From the NCBI GenBank assembly GCA_021792555.1, contig JAJYUL010000003.1, forward strand, positions 83,266 to 147,265: a stretch of DNA of 64,000 nt, given 5' to 3'. The first letter of the stretch is position 1, and every line of letters begins with the position of its first letter. Below are positions 53,533 through 62,503 of this stretch, piece after piece. The notes below the pieces were generated by a model. That model ran no database searches. It saw nothing but the letters and a program-made list of their open reading frames with translations, and was not told where the DNA came from. The stretch is from Pseudomonadota bacterium (GTDB lineage: Bacteria; Pseudomonadota; Gammaproteobacteria; Steroidobacterales; Steroidobacteraceae). A program made the position numbers and the translations under genes.

Positions 53533-55032
53533 ATGAGCAAAGGCAATACCGGGCTCGTGGTGGCGCTCACCGCCGCCGCGACTTTGGGCGGGCTGCTGTT
53601 CGGCTACGACACGGCGGTGATCTCCGGTGTCACCAGTGCCATCACGCACAACTTCGTCGCGCCGCGCCACCTCAGCGAGGCCGACGCGAACTTCCTCTCG
53701 GGGCTGGCGATCTCCATCGCGCTGCTCGGCTGCGTGCTCGGCGCGGCGATCGCCGGGCCGGTCTCCACGCGCATCGGGCGCAAGGCCGGGCTGCTAATCG
53801 CCGGGGTGCTGTTCCTCGTCTCCTCCCTCGGGGCGGGCTACCCGGAGTTCTTCTGGAGTCTGTTCGGCGCGGTCGGCTACCGGGCGTTGCCGGCGTTCCT
53901 GCTCTACCGGGTGATGGGCGGCACGGCCATCGGCATGGCCTCGATGCTCGCGCCGATGTACATCGCCGAGGTCGCGCCGCCCGAGACGCGCGGCATGCTG
54001 GTCACCTTCCAGCAGATCGCCATCGTCGTGGGCATCAACCTGGTCTATTTCGTCAACTGGCTGATCCAGTCCGGTCACAGCCACGCGTATCTGATGAACA
54101 CCGCCTGGCGGCACATGCTCGCCTCGGCGGCGATTCCCGCCGCGCTGCTCATCGTGTTCATGCTGCTGGTGCCGGAAACGCCGCGCTTCCTGGTGCTGAA
54201 GGACCGCGACGAGGAGGCGCTGTCGCTCCTTGAGCGGCTGGTCGGGCAGGACAGCGCGCAATCGACTCTGCGGGAGATCAAGGCGACGCTCATCGAGCAT
54301 ACCCGTCCGCTGCTGTCCTTCGGTGGGCTCGTGCTGGTGGTGGGGATCCTGCTGTCGGCGTTCCAGCAGCTGGTCGGCATCAACGCGGTGCTGTACTACG
54401 CGCCGCACATGTTCGAGAACATGGGCGCCTCGACGAACCAGGCGTACTGGGAGTCGGCGATCTTCATCGGCGTGACGATGACCGCGTTCACGCTCGCGGC
54501 GACCTTCACGGTCGACAGGATCGGCCGCAAGCCGCTGCTCGTGGTCGGGGCGTTCGTCATGGCCGCCGCCATGATCGTGATCGGGTTCCTCTTCGACATG
54601 CACCTGGTCAGCGCCGCCGGCCATGCCGCGGGTGGCAAGGCGAGCGGCGCGTCCTACTTCGCGATCGCGGCGGTTGTGGTGTACATCATGGGCTTCTCGT
54701 TCTCCTGGGGGCCGGTGGTGTGGGTGATGCTCGCGGAGATCTATCCGAACTCCATCCGCGGCAAGGCCATGTCGATCGCGATCGGCGCGCAGTGGATCAT
54801 GAACTTCATCGTGTCGCTGACCTTCCCGATGCTCGACGGCAGCGCCTACCTCAACCGGCACTTCAACCACGGCTTCGCCTACTGGCTCTACAGCGCCGGG
54901 GCGATTCTGGCGGCGCTGTTCGTGCTGCGTTTCGTGCCCGAAACGAAGGGCCGCACGCTCGAGTCGATCCAGGAGCTGTGGCATCCGGCGCGGCAGAGGG
55001 GTCGCCGGGCCTCGGAGCCGGCGGCGCCCTGA
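53533..55032 (+). CDS. xylE: MFS sugar porter, probable D-xylose:H+ symporter
   Basis: 499 residues, 12 helices. Sugar-porter signatures: GGLLFGYDTAVISGV in TM1, RIGRKAGL, PETPRFLV after TM6, FQQLVGINAVLYYAP in TM7, DRIGRKPLL, and PETKGRTLE after TM12. The loop between TM3 and TM4 is long (SLGAGYPEFFWSLFGAVGYRALPAF), as in XylE-like proteins. Directly follows the LacI regulator and has its own operator. Xylose is the inferred substrate from context; glucose or arabinose cannot be excluded. Confidence 0.92.
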   Translation: MSKGNTGLVVALTAAATLGGLLFGYDTAVISGVTSAITHNFVAPRHLSEADANFLSGLAISIALLGCVLGAAIAGPVSTRIGRKAGLLIAGVLFLVSSLGAGYPEFFWSLFGAVGYRALPAFLLYRVMGGTAIGMASMLAPMYIAEVAPPETRGMLVTFQQIAIVVGINLVYFVNWLIQSGHSHAYLMNTAWRHMLASAAIPAALLIVFMLLVPETPRFLVLKDRDEEALSLLERLVGQDSAQSTLREIKATLIEHTRPLLSFGGLVLVVGILLSAFQQLVGINAVLYYAPHMFENMGASTNQAYWESAIFIGVTMTAFTLAATFTVDRIGRKPLLVVGAFVMAAAMIVIGFLFDMHLVSAAGHAAGGKASGASYFAIAAVVVYIMGFSFSWGPVVWVMLAEIYPNSIRGKAMSIAIGAQWIMNFIVSLTFPMLDGSAYLNRHFNHGFAYWLYSAGAILAALFVLRFVPETKGRTLESIQELWHPARQRGRRASEPAAP

Positions 55033-55226
55033 GGCGCCGAGGCCGCGCGCGCGGCCATTGCGCATCTGCGATCGCGACCGCAGGGCGGCTTTCCCGTCCC
55101 AGCGCAGCCGGGTCTCGGGTACTCTTGAGGCATCGCCGTGCTGGCCGGTGGAGGCGATCTTGCGGGTGAGGACACACCGTCGCCGGCATTGGGGCGCGCC
55201 CACGGGCGCTCAATGGAGGAGAAGTA

Positions 55227-56753
55227 ATGATGCGACGCCGTGATTTCCTGCAGACCTCCGTGACCGTCGGCGCCGCCGCCATGAGCTGGATGCTGTTGCC
55301 GCCGATGAGCGCACGGGCCGCCGACAGCGAACTGGTCGAGGTGACGCTGGAGGCCCGGCCGTACCGTTACCCGCGCGTCACCGGCGCGAATTTCACCGGG
55401 TTGGCCTACAACGGCCGGGTGCCGGGACCGCTGCTGCGGGTGCGCTACGGGCAGACCTTCCGCGCCCGCTTCATCAACCACAGCGGGGGGCCGAGCACCA
55501 TCCATTGGCACGGCATGATCCTGCCGAACGACATGGACGGCGTGCCGTACGTCACTCAGGCGCCGGTGCCCGACGGCGGGCAGTTCATCTACACCTACAA
55601 GCCCGATCCGCCGGGCTTCCGCTGGTATCACTCGCATGTCGGCGATCAGGATGCGCTCGGTCTCTTCGGGGCGTTCCTCGTCGAGGACCCGCGCGAGCCG
55701 CGGGCGGACGTCGAGGCCGTGCTGGTGCTGCACGATGTTCCGGACATGCACAGCCTGTGGGCTGCCGTCGCCGGCAAGAGCAAGGCGATGATGAACGTGC
55801 CGCCGGGGCTGAGCGGCGATGGCATGCGCGCGCTGCCGGCCGTGAGCGGGATGGGGCCGATGGGCGGTATGGGCGGAATGGGCGGCATGTCCCGCGCCAT
55901 GAAGTCCATGCCGATGAGTGACGAGGTCCAGTATCTGTCGCACTGCGTCAGCGGGGCGGCGTATCCGCACACGCGGCCGCTCATCGTCAAGGTGGGCCAG
56001 ACGGTGCGCCTGCGCATCCTGAATGCGAGTCCGACGCTGACGCACTACGTCCGTCTGGCCGGGCACAAGCTGCGGGTCACGCACAGCGACGGCAACCCCC
56101 TGCCGCGCGCAGTCACCGTCGATGCGCTGCGCATCGGGGTCGCCGAGCGCTACGACGCCTGGTTCGAGGTGACGCGGCCCGGGGCCTGGCTGCTCGAGAG
56201 TCTCATGGGCGATGTGCACGATCATCGCCAGTCGGTGCTGATCCGCACCGCCGATGCCGCGAATCATCCTCCCGAGATGCCCCCGGCCTCGCTCGCCGGC
56301 GCGCAGCTGTTCACGTATGAGCTCGCGGGGGAGGGCGTCGCGCTGGCGCCCGGGGCCCCCGATCCGTTCGGGCCGGCGAATGTGCGCAAGACGCTGCTGC
56401 TCGGCGGGGGCAAGCCGGGAAATCCGCACTGGACGATCGACGGGAAGATCTGGCCGCATACGCCCAAGATCGACGTGCGGCACGGGGATTACGTCGAGAT
56501 CCACTTTCAGAACCCGACCGACATGGATCACCCGATGCATCTGCACGGGCACGTCTTCGAGCTGGTGGAGGTGTCCGGCCAGCGCCTGAGGTACCCGCTG
56601 CCAAAGGACACGACGCTCGTGCCCGCCGGCAGCACCGCCACGTGGCGGTTCCTGGCCGACTCACCGCCGGGGCGTTGGGTGCTGCACTGCCACAACCTGG
56701 TGCACCTGATGGACGGCATGATGACGGAAGTCGACTACGTGCGCCGGACCTGA
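55227..56753 (+). CDS. Exported multicopper oxidase (laccase/CopA-like)
   Basis: 508 residues. TAT-type leader (MMRRRDFLQTSVTVGAAAMSW). Three cupredoxin domains with all four copper motifs: STIHWHG, RWYHSHVG, MDHPMHLHGHVFEL and WVLHCHNLVHLMDGM. A methionine/glycine-rich insert (MGPMGGMGGMGGM plus MKSMPM, ~210-230) lies where CueO/CopA-type copper oxidases carry Met-rich segments, suggesting copper detoxification over laccase use. The axial ligand after the HCHNLVH is Met/Leu-like. GGAGGAGA lies before the ATG. No operator of the xylan type is seen, so lignin-linked action is not supported. Confidence 0.94.
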   Translation: MMRRRDFLQTSVTVGAAAMSWMLLPPMSARAADSELVEVTLEARPYRYPRVTGANFTGLAYNGRVPGPLLRVRYGQTFRARFINHSGGPSTIHWHGMILPNDMDGVPYVTQAPVPDGGQFIYTYKPDPPGFRWYHSHVGDQDALGLFGAFLVEDPREPRADVEAVLVLHDVPDMHSLWAAVAGKSKAMMNVPPGLSGDGMRALPAVSGMGPMGGMGGMGGMSRAMKSMPMSDEVQYLSHCVSGAAYPHTRPLIVKVGQTVRLRILNASPTLTHYVRLAGHKLRVTHSDGNPLPRAVTVDALRIGVAERYDAWFEVTRPGAWLLESLMGDVHDHRQSVLIRTADAANHPPEMPPASLAGAQLFTYELAGEGVALAPGAPDPFGPANVRKTLLLGGGKPGNPHWTIDGKIWPHTPKIDVRHGDYVEIHFQNPTDMDHPMHLHGHVFELVEVSGQRLRYPLPKDTTLVPAGSTATWRFLADSPPGRWVLHCHNLVHLMDGMMTEVDYVRRT

Positions 56754-57247
56754 CCGCAGGAGATGCGCCGGATTCCGGCGAGTCATCGGGGATGCGGCGA
56801 GGTAGGCGTCCGCTGAGCCTCACACGGGGAGGCGCCGATGGACTCTCGTCTCGCCGGGCTGCCGCCGAGGTCGCTCCAGCCGCTGTGCGGTCTCGATGCG
56901 CCGGCGCTCGCGTGCCGCATTCCGATCCTCGAACGTGCCATCGAGCCACTGGCGTCATCGGCGAGTTCGCGCAGGCGATCTCGCCCCTCTGGCGAGTGCC
57001 GAGGCAGACCCAACTGCGCATCGCTCGCGATCCGAACCGGGTGCTGCCGCGTCGTCATGGGCTCGGATTCTGGGCATGGCGCGTCAAGGTGGGCGTCCTG
57101 CAGCACGAGCCTCGCGACTGCCATTCCATAGTGTGACGGAGGCACTGCGGAGCCGCGTCCGCCGGCGGCATCATCCGGGCGCACGCCGACATTCGGCCGC
57201 CCGGGAAAGGTCCCCCAAGATAGCGCCGAACGCGTCCGGCGCGGGAC
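56754..57247. other. Gap with no recognisable gene
   Basis: 494 bp. A small inverted repeat (CGCCGGA/TCCGGCG, 56766-56780) just after the oxidase stop may help termination. The remaining frames show no motif; a minus frame from ~57160 to 56780 is open but lacks homology or a ribosome site. Confidence 0.45.
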
Positions 57248-57889
57248 ATGGAGCCATACGTGACCACTGGATTGCTGCCGATCATCATCGGGCTGGGAAT
57301 CGTCGCGGCTGTGGCCGGCCTGATCCCGACGCGCAGGTTCCGGGCGCGCAAGCGCCCGGCCGCGTCGCGGACCGATGGTCCGTTTCTGGACCTTTCCGAT
57401 CCAGGGGATCAGCTGCAAGCGGTCGAAGCGGCCGTGCTCAAACCCAGAAAGCCGGTGAACCGCGAAGCCTCGGCCGTGCTGAGGCAGCTTGAGCACATCG
57501 TCAAGACTCGCACCACGCACCACTACCGCGTATTCGCGGAAGTATCGCTGGGAGCGTTCGTAACGGCGGAGGGCGCCGAGCGCCGGGAGCGGACGGGATG
57601 GCTCGCCTGGATGGCAATCAACAGCAAGCGTGTTGATTTTCTGATCATCGACACCTTCGGCCATCCCGCGGTAGCCGTCGAATACCACGGCACCGGACAC
57701 CATCAAGAAGGCGGCCGGGCCGCCGCCCGCGACGCCGTCAAACGGCGGGCCCTGGAGAAAGCCGGGATCGAGCTTGTCGAAATCCAAACGGGCTATGATG
57801 CAAGGCAATCCCAGATGATGGTCGAGTACGCCCTGGAGCGCTACGAGAAGTGTGCCGAGAGCGCAGCGGCCGCGTGTGCGCGGAGCTAG
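57248..57889 (+). CDS. Membrane-anchored DUF2726 protein
   Basis: 213 residues. One N-terminal transmembrane helix (LLPIIIGLGIVAAVAGLI), a basic linker, then a DUF2726 domain at ~75-205: HHYRVFAEVSLGAFV, INSKRVDFLIIDTFGHPAVAVEYHGTGHHQEG, AARDAVKRRALEKAGIELVEIQTGY. The VDF ... VEYHG ... RDxxK layout is a restriction-endonuclease-like (PD-(D/E)XK-type) core, so nuclease or nucleic-acid binding is possible (family knowledge, unproven here). Monocistronic. Confidence 0.85.
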   Translation: MEPYVTTGLLPIIIGLGIVAAVAGLIPTRRFRARKRPAASRTDGPFLDLSDPGDQLQAVEAAVLKPRKPVNREASAVLRQLEHIVKTRTTHHYRVFAEVSLGAFVTAEGAERRERTGWLAWMAINSKRVDFLIIDTFGHPAVAVEYHGTGHHQEGGRAAARDAVKRRALEKAGIELVEIQTGYDARQSQMMVEYALERYEKCAESAAAACARS

Positions 57890-58028
57890 CCGCCGGCCTG
57901 CCGCGGCCGCCAGGCCTTCTCCCGACCAGATCTGCCGCCCTCGTGCGGCTCGATAACGGCCCGGCACTCATCCTCGACACCCTCCCTCCTCTGGCGTCAG
58001 TCAGGTCAATGCGCGCCCGGCAAACGGC

Positions 58029-58205
58029 ATGGGGAAGAATGAGTGGCTCCGGTATGAGTGCGTCGTTTCCTTTGCGGAGCACAAGGGGCGCGCGACAGCT
58101 CGGTGGCGCAACCTCGCGCTAACTTTGAATGCGAATCCTGCTGCGCAGGTCGTGCTGTTGCCGTACCTGAAGTCCAGCACTCAGGGAAACCACACGGACC
58201 GATGA
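58029..58205 (+). CDS. Small ORF of uncertain status
   Basis: 58 codons from ATG 58029 (MGKNEWLRYECVVSF...) to TGA 58203. The composition is protein-like rather than GC-shadow (mixed hydrophobic and charged, ending ALTLNANPAAQVVLLPYLKSSTQ), but no ribosome site or family is recognised. It may be a remnant. It lies in the 377-bp gap before the Asp-box protein; nothing else is seen in that gap. Confidence 0.25.
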   Translation: MGKNEWLRYECVVSFAEHKGRATARWRNLALTLNANPAAQVVLLPYLKSSTQGNHTDR

Positions 58206-58266
58206 ACGGATCGGGGTATACTTGCTGGCCTGCGTTGCCTTGTCAATTTCTTCTGGGAGATCCGGT

Positions 58267-61200
58267 ATGAGACTGTCCCGCCTATTGATGATGGTGGCGC
58301 TCACTGCACTCGGCAGTGTCGGGCTCGGCACAGGCGCCCATGCCCAATCCTATAACCCCAAGTTGTTCTCGCAGATGCGCTGGCGCCCGATTGGTCCGTT
58401 GCGGGGCGGCCGCGGACGCGCGGTGGCGGGCGTGCCGAGCGAGCCAAACGTGTTTTACATAGGCAACGACGACGGCGGGGTCTGGAAATCCATCGACTAC
58501 GGGAACAGCTGGCAACCGATTTTCGACAAAGAGCCGACCAGTTCAATCGGCGCCATCGCGGTATCGCTGTCCGATCCGAACGTAATTTATGTGGGCACGG
58601 GGGAGAGCAACATCCGACCCGACCAGGCAACTGGCATGGGCATGTACAAGTCCACCGATGCCGGCCAGACCTGGCATTTCATCGGGCTGCGCAGCACGGA
58701 GGACATCGCGATGATCGCGGTGGATCCGCGCAATCCGAACCGGGTGTTCATTGCCGCGCTTGGCCACGTCTACGCGCCGAACAAGGAACGGGGCATTTTC
58801 CGCTCACTGAATGGTGGAAAGACCTGGACGAAGGTGCTCTATATCAACAAGTACACGAGCGGGGATGACATCGAGATGGATCCGGCCAACCCCAACGTCC
58901 TGTACGCCACGATGTGGCAGCAGCAGCAGGCGCCCTGGGAGAATGGGCAATTTGGCGGGACAGACGGCGGCATCTTCAAGTCCACAGACGGCGGCAACAC
59001 CTGGCACAAGCTCACCAAGGGCTTGCCGGCTGTCCAGCAGGCGTTGCTGCGAATTGCCCCGAGCGACCCGAACATCCTGTACGCGTCGGTGTCGAGCGGG
59101 CCGGGAGCACCGGACGGTAAGGTCGGGATTTACCGCTCGGATGACGCTGGTGCGAGCTGGTACAAGGTCACCAACGATCCCAGGCCGGCCGAGAGAATTG
59201 GCGGCGGGGACTTGCCGGTGTTGGCGATCGATCCGAAGAATCCGAACATCGTCTACAGCGATACTCCGGTGCTGTGGAAGTCCACCGACGGCGGCAAGAC
59301 CTGGTTCGGCTTTCGGGGCGCACCGGGAGGCGACGATTACCAGCAAACCTGGATCAATCCAAACAACCCGGACATCATGGCGGTCAACAGTGACCAGGGC
59401 GCCATTGTCACGGTAGACGGGGGAAAGACCTGGAGTTCCTGGTACAACCAACCGACGGCCGCCATGTACAAGGTCGGCATCGACGATACTTGGCCGTACC
59501 GCGTGTGTGGCGGGCAGCAAGACAGCGGTTCGGCCTGCGTGCTCGAGCGCGGCAATGACGGTGAGCTTACCGCGCACGACTGGCATCCGGTCGGCATCGA
59601 GGAATACGGCGGTGCCGCGCCCGATCCGCTGCATCCGAATCTGATCTATGGCGGGAAGGTGACCGTATACAACCGCAGGACAGGCCAAATAGCAGACGTC
59701 GGTCCGAAGGCCACACCGGGCGGGGACTACCGGGTGCTGCGCACGATGCCGCTCGTGTTCTCTCCGATCGATTTGCACCGGTTGTATTTTGCCTCGAATA
59801 CCGTGTGGCAGACGGACAACGGCGGCCAGACCTGGAAGCAGATCAGCCCGGACTTGACCCGCAAGACCTGGAAAGTCCCCGCGACTGTGGGCATGTACAA
59901 AGACAGCCCGGCGGCGAAGCCGACCGATCGGGGCGTCGTATACGCTCTTGCGCCCTCGCCGTTGAACAAGGACCTGATTTGGGCGGGAACCGATGACGGA
60001 CTGATCTGGGTGACGCACGACGGCGGTAAGCACTGGAGCAATGTCACGCCGCCGCAGCTGAAGCCTTTCTGGAGAGTGTTCAGCCTCGAGGCGAGTCACT
60101 TCAACCCGAACGAGGCGTACGCTGCAATCAACACGTTGTTTCTGAACGACATGCGCCCGCACCTGTTCCGGACGGAAGATGGGGGTAAGCATTGGACAGA
60201 AATCGATAACGGCATCACCCCCGATGCGACAACGAACGTGATCCGGCAGGATCCGCAGCGCAGGGACCTGCTGTTTGCCGGGACCGAAACCCAGGTGTGG
60301 GTGTCGTTCGACAATGGTGCTCACTGGCAATCGTTGCGGCTCAACATGCCGGCGGTATCGGTGCGTGACTTGAAGGTGCATGGCGATGACTTGGTGGCGG
60401 CCACACATGGGCGCGGGTTCATGGTGCTCGATGACATAACGCCGCTGCGACAGATTGATGCCGAGGTCGCGCAAGCGCCGGTGACGCTGTACAGGCCGGA
60501 AACGGCTGTGCGCGTGCGTTGGGACATGAATCCGCCGACGCCATGGCGCATGCCGTCGTTGCCGAATCCGCCGCCGGGAGCAATCATTGATTATTATCTG
60601 GCGAGCAATGTCCGCGGCCCCGTGACGCTGCAGATCCTCGACGCCAGGGGCAGGCTGGTGCGGCAGTTCTCAAGTGCTGATCCCGAGAAGCCGCTCGATC
60701 CGGCCAAGCTCGATGTACCGGACTGGTGGCCGCGTCCGCCGATGAATCTCTCCACCGAGGCGGGTATGCATCGGTTCGTGTGGGACATGCATTACCAGCC
60801 CGTGCCGGGGGCACTGCGGTTCCTCGACGCCAATCAGGCGGTCCCGCACAACACGCCGATCGCCGCGAGCTCGCCTTGGGTCATGCCGGGCCGCTACACA
60901 GTGAGGCTCACGGTCGACGGCCGGAGCTACACGCAGCCGCTGACGGTAACGATGGACCCACGGGTGCATACACCGCTGGCGGCACTTCAGCAGCAATTCA
61001 ATGCCTCGATGCAGGCATACCGCGAGGCGATTGCGGCAAACGCTGCGCTTGCACGGATGCGCAATCTGGAGAAGCGGATTGCCGCGCGCAAACCTGCGGC
61101 GAAACTGCTGGTCTATCGGAAACAGCTGGAGGCGCTCTCGGGTCCCGAGGTGACTTCCCCGTATGCTCTGTTTTTCCATCACGGACCACCGACGCTGGGC

Positions 61201-61428
61201 ACCGTCGGGCTGTCCTTGCAGCTGCTCATGCGGCGAATGCAGGGGGCCGACAGAGCGCCTACGGCGGCGGACATTGAGGCGCTCGATCAAATCAGTTCCG
61301 AGTACAAGTTGCTGATGAGGCGTTGGGAGAAGCTCAAGAGCGAACCGATTGCCGGGTTGAGCCGCTTGCCGAACGGATTCAGCGAGCCCTCGCTGCGCTC
61401 GGGGAGGGCGGCCTCGGCGATGAGCTAG
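58267..61428 (+). CDS. Secreted multi-Asp-box beta-propeller protein (BNR/sortilin-like)
   Basis: 1053 residues from ATG 58267 with GGGAG upstream. Signal peptide (LLMMVALTALGSVGLGTGAHA). At least eleven Asp-box repeats of the S/T-x-D-x-G-x-T/S-W type (for example STDGGNTWHKL, SDDAGASWYKV, TVDGGKTWSSW, THDGGKHWSNV, SFDNGAHWQSL) between ~65 and ~720 make a large or double beta-propeller. A linker with GHGRGF-like text and an Ig/FlgD-like domain (GPVTLQILDARGRLV, PGRYTVRLTVDGRSY) follows, then a helical C-terminus. Often annotated as glycosyl hydrolase or VPS10 domain protein; no catalytic residues can be assigned, so the activity is unknown. Confidence 0.88.
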   Translation: MRLSRLLMMVALTALGSVGLGTGAHAQSYNPKLFSQMRWRPIGPLRGGRGRAVAGVPSEPNVFYIGNDDGGVWKSIDYGNSWQPIFDKEPTSSIGAIAVSLSDPNVIYVGTGESNIRPDQATGMGMYKSTDAGQTWHFIGLRSTEDIAMIAVDPRNPNRVFIAALGHVYAPNKERGIFRSLNGGKTWTKVLYINKYTSGDDIEMDPANPNVLYATMWQQQQAPWENGQFGGTDGGIFKSTDGGNTWHKLTKGLPAVQQALLRIAPSDPNILYASVSSGPGAPDGKVGIYRSDDAGASWYKVTNDPRPAERIGGGDLPVLAIDPKNPNIVYSDTPVLWKSTDGGKTWFGFRGAPGGDDYQQTWINPNNPDIMAVNSDQGAIVTVDGGKTWSSWYNQPTAAMYKVGIDDTWPYRVCGGQQDSGSACVLERGNDGELTAHDWHPVGIEEYGGAAPDPLHPNLIYGGKVTVYNRRTGQIADVGPKATPGGDYRVLRTMPLVFSPIDLHRLYFASNTVWQTDNGGQTWKQISPDLTRKTWKVPATVGMYKDSPAAKPTDRGVVYALAPSPLNKDLIWAGTDDGLIWVTHDGGKHWSNVTPPQLKPFWRVFSLEASHFNPNEAYAAINTLFLNDMRPHLFRTEDGGKHWTEIDNGITPDATTNVIRQDPQRRDLLFAGTETQVWVSFDNGAHWQSLRLNMPAVSVRDLKVHGDDLVAATHGRGFMVLDDITPLRQIDAEVAQAPVTLYRPETAVRVRWDMNPPTPWRMPSLPNPPPGAIIDYYLASNVRGPVTLQILDARGRLVRQFSSADPEKPLDPAKLDVPDWWPRPPMNLSTEAGMHRFVWDMHYQPVPGALRFLDANQAVPHNTPIAASSPWVMPGRYTVRLTVDGRSYTQPLTVTMDPRVHTPLAALQQQFNASMQAYREAIAANAALARMRNLEKRIAARKPAAKLLVYRKQLEALSGPEVTSPYALFFHHGPPTLGTVGLSLQLLMRRMQGADRAPTAADIEALDQISSEYKLLMRRWEKLKSEPIAGLSRLPNGFSEPSLRSGRAASAMS

Positions 61429-61746
61429 AATTTCCGCTGGATCGGAGCCGGCTGCACTCAGCAGGTGCGATAAAGGACGGCACCGCCCGCCCCTTGCCGT
61501 AGAACCTCGTTCGTCTCCAGGCCCGAGACGTTGTGATGCATGGCGGCTCTGCGGCGCGCTACGGATCAAGCGGGCCGGAGGGATGATCGCCAGGCCCGCC
61601 AACTCATCGGGATTCGCGTGCTGAATGATGCGGACCGGGCGTTGCGCACCCACTCGTTGTGCGCACGCGCTGCGTGCATGCGCACTCCGCCAAGCCCGGC
61701 TGTTTCGCGGCGCGCATCGAGCGGGTGTAGGAGCCCGAGCCCGCGC
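61429..61746. other. Gap with no recognisable gene
   Basis: 318 bp between convergent genes. No intact frame with a motif, no strong terminator hairpin identified. Confidence 0.45.
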
Positions 61747-62424
61747 TCAGACCCGCCCGCCGATCTCGTCGATGTGCCGCAGCATGTCGGCCGGATCCTC
61801 GTAGACGCGGATTGCGCCCGAGCGCTCGAGCTCGTCCTGGCCATAGCCTCCCGAGAGCAGCCCGACGCCCAGACCCTGCGCGCGGCGGGCGGCGAGCATG
61901 TCCCAGATGCTGTCGCCGACGATCACGGCGGAGCGGATGTCCGCGCCGAGCCGCTCCGCCGCCGCGAGAAACAGGTCGGGGTCCGGCTTGGCGTGCGCCA
62001 CATCATCGCGGGTGATGACCGCGACCCTGGCGGGATCGACTCCGAGGGCCTCGAGGTTGAAGCGCGCGGAGTTCATCCGGCCGCTGGTGGCGATCGCCCA
62101 CGGCAGCTTCGCCTCGGTGAGATAGGCGAGCAGCTCCTTCGCGCCCGGCAGCGGGCGCACCCAGGGGACGAGCCGCGCATACGCCTCGGCGTGGTGCCGC
62201 TGCAGCGCCTCGAGCAGCTCGGGGGTGATCTGCGCCGACACTTCCCGCAGCAGCATTTCGGTGAACAGCCCGCCGCTCATGCCGATGCGCCGGTGGATGC
62301 GCCAGACCGACAGCTCGATCCCCGCCGCGTGCAACGCCTGCTGCCAGGCGAGCACATGCTGATACACGCTGTCGACCAGCGTGCCGTCGAGGTCGAACAG
62401 AAAGCTCACGGTGTGGCGGTGCAA
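61747..62424 (-). CDS. HAD-superfamily phosphatase
   Basis: 225 residues. All HAD motifs are present: FLFDLDGTLVDS (I, nucleophile Asp), IATSGR (II), KPDPDLFL (III) and VIVGDSIWDMLAARRAQG (IV). A four-helix cap follows motif I, as in phosphoglycolate phosphatase/beta-phosphoglucomutase-like enzymes. The frame starts at TTG 62424 with GGAG 9 bases upstream; GTG 62409 is an alternative directly before the fold. Substrate unknown. Confidence 0.9.
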   Translation of the reverse strand: MHRHTVSFLFDLDGTLVDSVYQHVLAWQQALHAAGIELSVWRIHRRIGMSGGLFTEMLLREVSAQITPELLEALQRHHAEAYARLVPWVRPLPGAKELLAYLTEAKLPWAIATSGRMNSARFNLEALGVDPARVAVITRDDVAHAKPDPDLFLAAAERLGADIRSAVIVGDSIWDMLAARRAQGLGVGLLSGGYGQDELERSGAIRVYEDPADMLRHIDEIGGRV

Positions 62425-62503
62425 GGGCGGTACTCCGTGTAGGGGTCGCGGAGCCGATTATCCGCGAGCCGGCGGCGCGGCGGCAACGGCGCCGCGGCGC
62501 AGC

